A stretch of DNA of 64,000 nt from Typha latifolia (Eukaryota > Streptophyta > Magnoliopsida > Poales > Typhaceae): contig CM034106.1 in NCBI GenBank assembly GCA_019914945.1, positions 11,780,501 through 11,844,500 on the forward strand, given 5' to 3'. Below the pieces are notes generated by a model that worked only from the letters and a program-made list of their open reading frames with translations, did not search any database and was not told the DNA's origin. The position numbers were made by a program, and so were the translations under genes. The first letter of the stretch is position 1. Each line of letters starts with the position of its first letter. This document shows, piece after piece, positions 24,367 through 36,757 of this stretch.

Positions 24367-27300
24367 GAGATGCAGATGGAAAGAGGAGGTGGGCTTTGCC
24401 TTTTAGTCCAAATCAATCCATAAAGAAGATTGGATTAATTTCCTGCATTCAGGGACGCATATGATCTCTTCTGAAAAGAGAACAGAGGCTTGTTCTAGTG
24501 GGGACACTGACAGGTTGGTAGTGTTGGCCACTCTTTAGCATTTTCTCCTAGGCTTGCTTCCTGACTCATCCCCTTTAATGATTCCACTTGCTTTTCCTAA
24601 TCAGTTATTAGCATAGGTTATCTATCTAATTGTTCATTTCTAGAGTAATATCTTCTTCAAACAGTCTAAATAAAAGTACATTGCACTCCCATGCAGAAAT
24701 AGCCTTTGTGATCTTCCTCCAAGATTCAACAAGGCTAATCATGAATCAGTTGGAGAAGATGGAGAGAGAGTGGAGAGGGATAAGCACAGATTTTTTAGAC
24801 CATTCTAATCATTTTTCAAAGAGAAAAAAAGAAGAAGGAAAAAGTTGATTCCTGATCATAAATGAGATCGTCATGGAATCTAGCTCTCCTTTTTATGAAA
24901 CCAGGAGCTCCAAAGTCCTTGATTCCAAGTTCCCAACCTTTAGTTTGCGTTATAAACGAAGGGCATATTTGAAAAAGTAACATGAAGTGACATGAGAGCA
25001 GAAGACTTTTATCCTTATATTGCTTCTGAGTTCTGAGCTTCAAGTGGGTTAATGGGCAAAAGCCAAAAGTGCAGCCACCCAGTGGAACATTGAAGAGGTA
25101 TTGGCACTTTACAGTCACTTGTTGGTATTTACCCTTTATTATTATTATTATTGTTGTTGTTGATAAATTTGCAGAAAAGACCCTGCATTATGAAGTTTCT
25201 ATGGTTTCAACCCTATTTTATCATTTATTTTCTAAAAAACCCCTGTCTTTTATCAAAAATATTTATTTACTACTCGAATTAATTTTAACTCACCTTAGCT
25301 TAAGAGACTATGAATATTTTTGTTTTATTCATCCATTATGGCAATTAATAAGGGAGAAGAAGTTAATATGTAAACAGTAGCTAGCAAAAATAATAACTTT
25401 TTTATTTGTTTAGTTCTTCTAGTTGTATTGATCTCATATCTAGAAATAAAAAAAGAATTGAAGAAAAAGTATATATATTGTCATATAGGTGAATAAAACA
25501 GAATAATTGTATTTTAGGTTGAGATGAGTTAAAGTTTACTTGAAATATTAAATGATATTTTTTATTAAAGACAAACTTTTTTAGAAAGATAAAGTAGAGT
25601 TTGAACCAACAAATCCCATAATGGAAGGGTTTTTTTTGCAAATTTTCCTAATTTTTTTTAGCACTTGGATGTATGACCAAGTATAATGTTCTTCAAAAGA
25701 GAGAAAAAAAAGGACGAGTTTGAAAAATAAAATCATACTTTTTTTTTCTAAACTACTCAAAATAATAGTCTCCAACGTTATAGAAAAATGCTATTAGTTT
25801 TAAATCACATAGAAAATAGATTGTGTACACTTTTATTTTAATAAGTATAGTATAATATTAAGTCATAATGCGTGGAATGCAGCTGTAATTAACCCAAAAA
25901 TACCTCACCAGTTAGAAGATGAAAAAAATTGTTAAACATAAAAAATATTTTCCCGTTTCAACTTTATTTTCTATCACTTCGAAGATGTATATATAAACGT
26001 CATTAATAAAATTATTTAAAATGACCTGACTTGTGTTAAATAAATATGTCTTGAGAGAGAGAGATTCTAGGGTGACTTAGTAGTATAAAGTAAATGTTTA
26101 GAGAACTAAAGTGATTTTTGTTTTAAATATTTTTTAAATTAAAAGGCATAAATATTGTTAATTTTGAATGAAAGACCTAACTGTTATAATTTGAACAAAA
26201 GTGTACGAAAACATATAAGATAAATATTTTTGATCCAAAATATATGGAAAAATTATATTTATATCATTAAGAATATAATAAAATTATTTATTAATGTTTG
26301 GTGAAAATAAAAGATTATTATAATTAATGATAATATATAATATATAATATATAAAGGAGGAAAGTGTAACTCTTTCTTTCTTTTAGTGATTTTAGAGAAG
26401 TGAAGAACTAACTTTCTAGTTTATTTTATTAATCCAAACATCATAAAGCAGTGGACTTTTTAAAAAATTATCGTTTACTTTCACTGCTTTTTGTCATCCA
26501 AACATATCCTTAGTCTAAGAATAAATTTGGTTTCGGATTAAATCCAGACAGAGAAGCCAGGATTGGGCCAAGAACTTGAGTTTTCCAATGAAGACTGAGA
26601 TGGAGTTCTGGGCTTATCTGGGCTTGCAATAGCTTCAACAGCAAGAAGATGGGTGCAATATTTTGGCAAGTAGTAAGCAATCTAGGGATGTTAATAGCTG
26701 ATAAGTGCCAGAGATGACTAGTCTCTCGTCCTTGTAGCTTTGAAGTGAGTCCCCATCCAGAGTATGAGACCTAATCTTAAACAATTAACTCTAAAGACCA
26801 AGGTAAAATAGTCCATTAATAATTTAGGTACATTAATATGACAAAAACTTTGGATGAATTCATCATTCATTTAATTATTGTATCGAGAAGCTAATAACCT
26901 TCTTAGAAAATCCAAGTCATAGTAAAGCTAAAAAGAAGAAAAATGCGCATCATCAAACTTTACTTTGTCGTATATTTCCACTGGAAAGAAGAGAAAAGGG
27001 AATGGACCCCAATATCACGTAAGCATATCATGAGGAGTATCAGACCGAACCTTTACAGCTTTATCGTGGAGGAATTTTTACGTCACGAATAGGCAAGGGG
27101 GATAATAGCTTGGAGGGATTCTTTAGCTGTTTTTATTTTTATAGATTATTTATAAATTTAAAAGTTAGATATGTGCTAGAAAAAGGTCAATCTTTTTTAG
27201 ATATAAAGTCATTTAAGTTTTACCAAATTTTTAGCTGTCTAATATAGGCTTCAAGTCATACGCGTCGCCGAACAATTGCTCTGAATTAAATGTCGCCGAG

Positions 27301-27800
27301 ATCTGCGCACTGTCGATTTGCTTTTTCAAGTTAACCGTAATCAAGCCAAGTCATTAAAATATAAAATAATTTTTTAGAGTCAAACTCACGACCTTCTTAA
27401 TGAGAAAAACAAAAAAAAAAACCCTACCAATTTAATGTTTTTAGGAATCACCAAACTGAATTTTGGTTTTATTCGTAAAATCTTAATCTGTTGACGTAAC
27501 GTGCAAACTAATTTATTCCGTTTTTCTTCCTCCCGTTTTTTTTTCTCCCATTTTTCCATCTATACAAATAGAATAAATCCTAGGGTTCCGTATGGATAAT
27601 AGTATAATAAACAAGAAGACTTGCATGGTAATTAGAAAATTGGAAAAATAAAAATAGATTTTTTTTAACGTTTCACCAATGGAGATATGCCACGTGTTCG
27701 ACCAAGGGTGAAATGGATAAACCAAGCACAGAAAGATTTACCCCGATCCAGCCGATAGCCACATATGGTTCAGACCGAACCATGAACCCGACCAGTTCCC
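24367..27800. other. Gene-poor AT-rich spacer between PIP1 and the SKP1-like gene
   Basis: The two genes are transcribed away from each other, so both promoters lie here. No coding segment with recognisable similarity was seen. Open frames such as 24816-25118, 25069-25380 and 25402-25775 are AT-rich and unrelated to known families. At about 26325-26354 there is a short ATAATATATAATATATA repeat. At about 27765-27785 lies TGGTTCAGACCGAACCA, with 6-bp inverted arms. Confidence 0.6.
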
Positions 27801-27929
27801 TAAAAGGGGTTAGCCGGGGGGTTCAGGATAGCGGGCCAGCGGCATGCGCGCAAGCGGCAAGATAGAACTCTCCTCTTTCGTCCTCTTCCCGGACCTTCGC
27901 CTCTCTCCCTCGCCTCCGGCTCCCAAATC

Positions 27930-28250
<321 letters not shown>

Positions 28251-29911
28251 GTAGTGTGGATTCTCGCCCCGTTTCTTTGTTTCTGTTTCGGGTTCTGATG
28301 GGAATGAGGCTTTCCGCGAGCAGCTTTGGGGCTCCTGATCCGCTTTATGAAGCTGCTTGCGGGGTGTGGGTGTTGTTTTAGGTGGGGCCGGATTTTAATT
28401 CGAGTCCTTTTGAGGGATTGAGGATTCGGGTTCGTGTCGAATTTTTGGCGAAAGATGGGATCTTTTCATGGCTTTTGGTGATGGGCTTTTGATGTTAGCG
28501 TTGTCCTCTTTTATCCCATGTTTCTTTATGTAGACGTGTGCGCAATTTTCTTGGTACTTGCTCTCCTTTCGGGTATTACTGGATTTAGCCTTCTTCTCGT
28601 TGAGTACTATATCAACTGGGGCCATGGATGAGTCATGGGATGCATTGGTTTCCGTCAGGCCTTGGTCTCTCAATCAAAGTTGACTTCGTGTCTTGTTATG
28701 GGATGTTTGCCGACTGTGGTCTTTGCTCTTATAAGCATGTTACTTGTTATGCAATGTTCTTGTCATCCGTAATTTGACCCATTTCCTGGTAATAAAAAGA
28801 GCATGTTTTGTTCTTTATTTTGTTTCATCACACTGTCGAATAGTTTACTGGTTATCCTGAAATTTGGCTAGAGCATTGGATGTTTATACTGAATGTTGTA
28901 GATGTCCTTTGGTTAACAGTTCTTTTTTTCTTGACTTGCTGGTATATATCCCTAACACTCAGATCATTTCCTTTTTACTCATTTTATATGTGTCATGAAA
29001 CCTGAATGTGGATATTAGTTATAGTTCTGCAGATTTCAATCTTATGTTTCTGAGCTTTCAGGTTGTTTGTGTTGCCTTTCAACTGCAAAGTAGAAAATAG
29101 GCGCCCGTTAAACGGGTACATCGTTGTACTTAATGTGGATATCACTTAGGTAATTATACTTGAATTGGATAAAATCATCTTTCAGTCCAAGTGTGTGCAT
29201 CCGATTGTTTCTGAAATTTGCGACATTGGGTTTGCTCTAAAATGCAGATTTGTGAGCTTTGAAGTAGCAAAAGCATTTTACTGTTCTTTCTTACAGAGAA
29301 TGAGTAGGCTCTAACAAAATTCTGTTCTCTTCATGCTAATTTGTAAATATATGATTTTTGGAGTTTTAAGTTGTTAGTTGTCAACAAAGGAGTTAACGGA
29401 GGACACATTATAAAAAATAACTGAGAAAATCAGAAAAAAAATAAGAGGGGAAACCTTTGGACAGGGTATTTGGTTTGATGCTATTATTTCTTTGTGGATG
29501 CTGTTTTTCATTTGCCCCTTCCTTAGCATGTTATCCTCTAAATGTCTTTCATTGTTACTATGTATGTGCAGTAATTGTTTGTTCACATTGCTTATATATC
29601 TTTTCTTTCTGTAGGTTAGCAAGTGATGTGAGTACCCAAATGCTTTGATGATGCTTAAAGAGATTGTCTGCCTATTCGAGAATACAAAGGGACAGCATGT
29701 ATATGGAATTAAGATATTTTTCATTTGCTGTCACTTTTTGTAGAGAGTCAAACTCTGCTACATAATCAGACTTCTTGATCCTATGACAGATTTTTGTTTG
29801 TTGTTCTTATCTGGAAATTTTGTACTTGGAGGAAAATCAGTGTATATCTTTTTTGGGTACCATTTCATTTCTATTTACTTTGGAATTTGGATACTTAGAA
29901 CCTCCTAGCAA

Positions 29912-31663
29912 ATGTCAGAAGGCGAGATGGCAATAATTAAACCAGAGGTAGCGTGTCTTACATTTTTTTCTTGGAACTTCTTTTGTCTTATAAACAAGAC
30001 TGATTACTGTTATCATTTTAATCCTTAGCTTGAATACATGATGTCCATGGGCTTCGTTTACAAGGGAAATATCTTAGCTCATTTTGTATATCATATTGCA
30101 TCGTTTCACCTTTATGCATTTCAATCCACTACTGTCTTCGAAATGGTGTCAGTTTGACTTTTGAAAGTGCTTAAATGTTACTCCTGGTGTTTCAAATATT
30201 TCCTCTGTTAGTGCAGTATTTGAATTATATAAGAAGCATGAAAATAGCATTTCTTTATGTTCTGACAGGCTATGAAGTCTTATATCTGGCTTCAATGCGC
30301 CGATGGTTCAATCCAGCAAGTTGAGGAAGAGGTTGCCATGTTCTGTCCTATGATATGTCGAGAGATACTTCATACTGGCATGGGATCTTCAAAAAATTAT
30401 GCCATTTCGCTTCCACAAAGAGTCAACCCAGCAATCCTTAGCTTGATTCTTGATTATTGTCGGTTTCATCAAGTTCCGGGCCGCTCCAACAAGGTCTGCT
30501 ACAGTTCACAACTTCTCTACTTTAAATTCTCTTATTTTTTCATGTATTTTTTTAATGTTTTATTGCTTGTTAACATAAACATGGATGCTAAGCTCCGAGA
30601 ACTAATATTTCATTAAATAAGAACTCCTGATGCCCATTGATATTTTAAAATTTAAAAAACCATCCAAGTTATCTAAAATTGTGACTTATTCCGCATGATT
30701 AACAATGTGAATCTTACTGCTCATGGTCCTGTTTTATTATAGGAAAAGAAAAAGAAGTATGGAGGCTGCATATTTTGACACGGTCTAATATATTAGAACT
30801 TTGTTTCAATTTGTAGGAGAGGAAATCCTTTGATGAGAAATTTATCAGGATAGATACCAAACAACTATGTGAGTTGACTTCTGCAGCTGATAGTCTTCAG
30901 CTCAAGCCTTTAGTTGATCTTACTAGTCGGGCACTTGCTCGCATGATAGAAGGAAAAACACCTGAAGAAATTCGTGAGACATTTCATTTGCCAGATGACC
31001 TAACTGAGGTACTTTTGCATTGTTTGGTTTTAGATCTTACCAGTTACCACTTTGTCACTTTGTGTTATTGCTCATTCTGGTATGGTATCATATGTATATA
31101 GGAAGAGAAATTGGAACCTTTGAAGAATGCAAATGATGATCCACGTATCCGGCTATTGAATCGATTATATGCTAAAAAGCGAAAAGAACTGAAAGAGCGA
31201 CAAAAACTAAAGGTTAGTTTCAATTCATTCTACTTTGTAATTGGTACAGTTTCATCACTACCTTCTCTACAGAGCAAACTCCCTAGCTGTTGGATCCAGT
31301 TCCTTTTTTCTGTTCTTTTTTGGGGCCTAGCTATACATTGATCCTAAGAAATAATAACCTGTTTCAGGATATTGAAATTGAGGAAGAGCGGAAGGATGAG
31401 CGTTCAGTTGATGAAATTCTATCTTTTATAAATGGAGATGGAGGTATACGTTTATAGCCTATCCAGCCTTGGAAGTAAATGCTAGTCCTAGCTGTCGTAC
31501 TTTGTTTCATAGAAATTTTGATAGATACTAGTGATTCAGAATGTTAATTTGTTTGCTCATTCAGATCCAGCTGATATAAGCTTTCTTTTGTATGTTAAGT
31601 TTATCTGTAGTTAATTATGACCTACATGTATTGCTCTCATCTGATTACTGTAATAATGAATAT

Positions 31664-31716
<53 letters not shown>

Positions 31717-33113
31717 CATGCTTCAACGAATAAAATATGTATATCAACTTTGTGTCTTCATGACTTAAAGTTCTGTGAACATCACATCTGTGATATTATA
31801 CTTCTTCTGAAATACTGTTCTAAGGAATGGTTAAAAATATGGAAGTCCAAAGTTTTTAGTTACTGAAAGTCAATTAATCAGAGATTGGTGTGGTTTTTTA
31901 AATTTTCAAAGAATAGTAATTGAAGTTTTCTTTCCTGTGATCGTTTTTACCATATGGCAGATTCCAAAGGTGCTAAACCTGCTAAGAGCAAGAAGAAGAA
32001 TAGAAGAAGAAAGGATCACCTAAAAGATTCTTCTAAAGCGGACTCTGACGAACTAAAGAAGGTTAGCAATATGATATATCATATATGCTTTTCTGATTTT
32101 GCATGTTTGTGACGATTGCATCTCCTCTCTTATTCCTGGTTTGTATTGGTTTAGGAGGGAGCCACTCTTTCTGTTGCATGCGGTGATGCTGGTGGTAATC
32201 TATCTTCTACACCAGGTCAAAGTTTACATGTACGAGACAGTGTTGAAGACCCTTTTGCTTCAACTAAAGATGCTGATATTGATGATGAGTTGGATCCTCA
32301 AGTACAGGAAGAACTCGATAGGTGAGGAGTGCTTAACATGTTAATGCAGAATTTTCACCATTCTTTTGTTTGCTTCCCTAAAAATTCTGTCATTCTCTTT
32401 TGCTATGTTAATCCGTACCAATCTTTCACACAGAAACATTCCGAGAACCTCACGCATGGATTAATTATTAATTGGATGACTCTTAGGAAATTGTTGTGCT
32501 CGGAGAAGGATTCTTTCTAGCTGATTCTTGTTTAATTATAGCCAAATGACTAGTTTAAAAGATAGTTTAGAGAGCAAAGTGAAGCTACAAGATTTACAGC
32601 TTGACAGATGTTGAAAGAGGTTCTGTTGCATCGAAAGATGTTCAGAGCAATTCTCTCTTTCTTTCTTTTTTCTTTATCTGCAGCCTTTCTTTCTGTAGCC
32701 CTTCAGGATCACAGAAGTGCAAAACTATTTATAGAACTTTTATAACTTAATTTGCATGTTACTTACCTTTCTAGTACATACTACCCAGCTTCATTTTTGT
32801 CTCTTTTCTTTAATGCAGAGAGGTGGAGGATTTTGCTCGGAGGTTGAACTCTGACTGGCCTGAAAGAATGCAAGAAATTTTATCTTTAGGACAAGAGAGA
32901 AGCGTTGTATCAAGCTTGATGAATGGGAATGGGTCCCTTCGGAGATACACAGGTATAGTTACTTTCTTGTATATCTTTATATTGAACATGTTCAGAAGTT
33001 CTGTTTCCATGTCTTCTGTGATCATATTAGGTTGTGTTTTCCAGATCACTCACCTTCGTGAACATATAACATGAAAGGAACTTACACGTTATACAGGGTT
33101 GGAACGAAGATGA
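29912..33113 (+). CDS. SKP1-like protein, C-terminally extended ASK20/ASK21 class
   Basis: Nine coding exons: 29912-29947, 30269-30493, 30817-31008, 31102-31212, 31368-31443, 31961-32061, 32155-32321, 32819-32952 and 33097-33113. They total 1059 bases, giving 352 aa against about 160 for ordinary SKP1. The N-terminus MSEGEMAIIKPE is a tiny exon. The POZ-like fold follows (YIWLQCADGSIQQVEEEVAMF, about residues 16-36). Then comes the SKP1 dimerisation region (DTKQLCELTSAADSLQLKPL, IEGKTPEEIRETFHLPDDL). The extension contains RIRLLNRLYAKKRKELKER, a lysine-rich nuclear-signal-like KSKKKNRRRKD, an acidic stretch and REVEDFARRLNSDWPERMQE, ending RRYTGLERR. This matches Arabidopsis ASK20/ASK21 and their rice relatives. 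SKP1 links cullin 1 to F-box proteins. Whether this extended class does so is less clear. The final exon holds only six codons. Confidence 0.93.
31668..31714. repeat. (AT)n microsatellite in an intron of the SKP1-like gene
   Basis: About 47 uninterrupted bases of alternating AT in intron 5 (31444-31960). Confidence 0.95.
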
Positions 33114-34972
33114 TTGACGCAAACTGAATGTCATAGAGTGGACTCGGTGGCCCATACATGGCTCCTTGTTGTTTGTAGAAAGAGCCATTGAATGCAGTTG
33201 GAAAGTTTGACTGTTTATTGTTTGCCAGAAGGCCATCTCAGACTAGGGAGCATGCAACATAGCTTGGACATGGCAATTTTCATGAGAGTTCTCCGAGCTG
33301 GATATGCCTTTGCCTGCAACCATTTAGAAGGGCTGGCTTTGTATTCCATTTCGGGGATATGTGTTGTTTTAACTTTATTCACTTATTGTGTGATCCATTT
33401 TTCTGGATACTAGACGGAATTCAATGGCAAGAAGTTAGAGTATTCCACAAAATTATTCTTTTCTCGTCTCCAGAAATAAATAAGCACCATATTGGTGCTC
33501 ACATTAAATGATTTATCAAAAGTTAGCTTGTTCTTTTCACTCTGCATCTATCTGGTAAGCTGTTTCAAACGCAAACTTTAAGGTTGATATTCCTCGTTAT
33601 TGATCGTTAATAGGTCAAATACTAGTAAGTGAAATTGTATATAATTGTCATTATTATAGTCTGTCCTTATCATATTGAAATTTGTAGTTTCTCATGAGTC
33701 CTGAGGAGGAAAGGAACGAGGAGAATAATTGTTATAAATCAAATTTGAAATGATCTAGATGTAAGAAAATTATGATATTTTTATAGGAAGAAGCTTCGGA
33801 AGTCATTAATTTAATAACTTTGGTTTTACATGATTCTGAGTTAGGAGTGAAAAGATAAAATTAAAACAGTAGAGAAATGTGAGATTAGATATATTGGTAA
33901 TTATTCGATATTTGTGGCGGTTGTTGAAGGGTGGTGGCCGGCTAAGGATGGTGGTAGAGGGCTGTAAGGTAGGGTGGCTCGTGGAGATTGTGATGGCTAT
34001 AGTTTGAAGGTGGAATTAGGATTCTAATTTAGATTTACTCTTAAAAAAATAAATGGTTATGATTAATTGACTTATAATCTTAGATTATTTTACACTTACT
34101 TTTAAGATAAACTCAAGATTAAAATAATTTTTTAATGCTTGAATACTTGTGATTAAATCCAGAAGCATAGCACATTTATATATAGATGTCTGATACAATT
34201 AGTCATACTCGAATTAACCTTAAAGACTTGTATAACTCGAACTAAAACTTGTCTTGAAAGTTTATATGACATAATTAAATTTGTCTTCGTAACTTACATA
34301 ACTTATCTTAATGACTTACATAACTTTACTAGATTTATCTTAAGGACTTATATAATATAATTATACTTAACTTAAGGGCTTACATAAGATATAAACACGA
34401 ATCAATTAAAAAATAAATAGACTCGATTCATTCACCAGCAACGGCGCCGCGGATCAGGAGAATCAGATGATTTACTTGCATAAATCCTATATATAATATG
34501 TACTCCAATTTTAGATGCAGTTGGGGTCCGTTTTGTTGCTCTAAAAAAACTCTCATTTCTTCTCTCGTCTTTCTTTTTAATCTCTCCTGCTTGTATGAGA
34601 TTTTCGATTGATTGAGAAGTGTGGCCGGCCATCTTTTCTAGGGGTAAAAAAATTTGATGGCCTCCTAGAGTCATTGATCACGCTTCTTTCACTCAATTTT
34701 CTTTTATTCTAGTTTTCTTTTATATCAAATTAGGTTCACTGATATCTTGATTAATTATTTTCCCCATTGTCGTAGTTAACATCACACTGTTACTGTACTC
34801 ATAACTCAATGGAGTCACATTTCTGAATAAAGAACACTACGTAAACATTACAATATGCAAGTAGAGTTCAAAAGGAGATAGATCATTAGCTATAACCACA
34901 GCTTAGTAACATATTAACATGCAGTTAATATTGAACTCATAATATGCATCGTTACGATCATTGAAAAGCCCG
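33114..34972. other. Convergent intergenic region between the SKP1-like and DUF7733-like genes
   Basis: It holds the 3' flanks of both genes, a G-rich segment (about 33910-34010), a degenerate minisatellite (34216-34395) and a GC-rich island near 34440 inside a minus-strand open frame of 80 codons. No coding family was recognised. Confidence 0.6.
34216..34395. repeat. Degenerate minisatellite, unit about 30-35 bases
   Basis: About five to six diverged units share the theme CTTAAgGACTTAtATAAcTT followed by a T/A-rich stretch. Clear examples are CTTAAAGACTTGTATAACT (34219), CTTAATGACTTACATAACTT (about 34308), CTTAAGGACTTATATAAT (about 34339) and CTTAAGGGCTTACATAAGAT (about 34372). Confidence 0.7.
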
Positions 34973-35665
34973 TTAGGAGGCCTTCTTATCGTCGGAATTA
35001 TTCTTATCCGTGTCCTTATTCTCATTTCCCGCACTAAATCCACAGTAATATCTCTTCAAAGCCCTTGGTAGATAAACCGGAATAAGAAATCCGAATAAAT
35101 TATACGCCCACAGTACCAAATTCCCCACCGCCAGAACTCGCCCCGCGAGTTTCCTCCCTCCGCTGTCATCTCCCTTCCCGATCTCGTATCGGACCCAATC
35201 CGCAAGCGCGAACATCCGCCTCGAGTTGTAAAGGATCGGCACGAAGGCGAAGACGGGGACCGCGAACCCCCTCGAGAAGGCGAATCCCTCGAGGAAGACC
35301 TGCGCGGCGAGGAGGAAGAGATGCGGCGCAGCGGCGGCGACAGACGCGGCGTCTCCGGCGAGGAAGCGGTCGAGGAGGTAGGCGATGGGGAGGAGGAGGC
35401 CGAGGACGCCGGAGAAGAGGACGTAGGCGCCGAGGAGGCGGTTGTTGGGGAATATTGGAGGGGAAGGAGAAGGGGAAGGGTTGGGGGAGTTGTTGGGGAA
35501 GGCGAGGGAGGAGAGGAGGTAGAGGTAGGGGAACGAGAGGAAGACGAACGAGATGGAGGTGAAGGGGATGGTTGAGGCGGCGACGAGGAGGAGGGTGGTG
35601 GCGAGGGAGAGGAGATGCCAGAAGGAGGGGAATCGGCGGGGAGACGTACTTCTTTTGTTATCCAT
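34973..35665 (-). CDS. Plant multi-pass membrane protein, DUF7733-like family
   Basis: An intronless 230-codon GC-rich gene. About five to six hydrophobic segments can be traced: near residues 16-34 (LLSLATTLLLVAAS), 38-56 (SFVFLSFPYLYLLSSL), 79-97 (YVLFSGVLGLLLPIAYLL), 111-125 (LFLLAAQVFLEGFAF), 133-146 and 174-195 (NLVLWAYNLFGFLIPVYL). A Pro-Ser repeat (SPNPSPSPSPP) separates segments 2 and 3, and a conserved-looking ILYNSRRMFALADWVRYEIG lies between the last two. The tail is charged and Asn/Lys/Asp-rich. I recognise it as a plant family of unknown function, probably the DUF7733 group. No biochemical role can be given. It is divergent from PAIR1, with about 1.1 kb between the two starts. 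Confidence 0.75.
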   Translation of the reverse strand: MDNKRSTSPRRFPSFWHLLSLATTLLLVAASTIPFTSISFVFLSFPYLYLLSSLAFPNNSPNPSPSPSPPIFPNNRLLGAYVLFSGVLGLLLPIAYLLDRFLAGDAASVAAAAPHLFLLAAQVFLEGFAFSRGFAVPVFAFVPILYNSRRMFALADWVRYEIGKGDDSGGRKLAGRVLAVGNLVLWAYNLFGFLIPVYLPRALKRYYCGFSAGNENKDTDKNNSDDKKAS

Positions 35666-36757
35666 GGTTGGTGGAATAAGGTAACGAGATATCCGAGGTG
35701 GGAATAAAAAAGAGAGGTAGGGAGACTGTGATACGACTTACGAGTGGTTTGGGGAAGGGTTTGGGTGGATAGCGAGTAAGTGGAAGAGAAACGAGAGGTA
35801 TATTTACACTTCTCAAGCTTGCTTCGAAATCCGAATTAAATTTTGGAAAGGAAATTTTTGGGATATAATTTGAGTTTTTTCTTTTAAATTTTTTAGTGAG
35901 CAAACTGTAGATAGGTGTGTTTTCTTTTTCGCTCAAGAAAATTAGAAAATTGATTACAAATTTGATACAATACGATTAAGAGAAAATAGGGAAGAAACTA
36001 TAAAAAAAAAAAAATAAGTCCAGATATAATACTGCAGACCACCTTAAGAAGAGCATGCTTAGAAGAGCCCAATCTTATCTTGGAGTTTTAATTATAACTT
36101 TTAAGGGTTATTTTATAAGTATACCCCTCTACAATTCTTTATTTATATATGTATACTTATCTAAAGTTAGATATTTCTATGTACACCTCTCACACCACTA
36201 ATTTCTCACTAATGTTTCTTAAAAAACTTTGTTTTTGCTAGATAGTCATAAAAGTTAATTAGCAGTTAAATGATTAAAAAAATTATTCGTTTTTTTTATA
36301 CTTTTCCTAATAATCAGATAATAATTTAATTTTCTCTTTGTTTATTGGTAACTATTTTTACAATTTAATCGATTTTTTCTTTTGACTATCCAAAGAAAAT
36401 TAATAAATGGTCAATCAGACAGTGAGAGCATTATCATAACTTCGTATATTTAATTAAAGACGGCTCAGATGCGTTGATGAAACCTTCAATCTAGTTGTGA
36501 CTTGTGATCCCTCGTAATCCAAAGGGTACGATCGTAATTAGAGCCAGAAAATTTTCAAACTCCGCGCCTATATATATGGCGTCACTAAACCCCGCCTTCC
36601 GGAACTGAAATATCCTATCCATTCTTCTATTCTCTTCTCGGCCGATCTAATCTAGGGTTCCTCATCGATCTCTTCAACCCTTTGAGTTCCTACAAGCTCG
36701 AGATAGGATCTACCTTTAGGGTTTCTCTTGAGACCCTGATCTCCATCCGCGGATCAG
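35666..36757. promoter_or_regulatory. Divergent intergenic region shared by the DUF7733-like gene and PAIR1
   Basis: The 1.09 kb between the two divergent ATGs must carry both promoters. A TATATATA at 36569-36577 lies on the PAIR1 side. A telo-box-like CTAGGGTT occurs at about 36651-36658, within the expected PAIR1 leader. No TATA box was clear on the other side. Confidence 0.55.
36569..36577 (+). promoter_or_regulatory. Candidate TATA box of PAIR1
   Basis: GCGCCTATATATATGGCG lies about 190 bases before the ATG at 36758, implying a leader of about 150 bases. Confidence 0.45.

Noticed and set aside
35321..35575. Plus-strand 84-codon Glu/Gly/Arg-rich open frame
   Set aside because: It is the antisense shadow of the GC-rich DUF7733-like gene, with composition dictated by the opposite strand.
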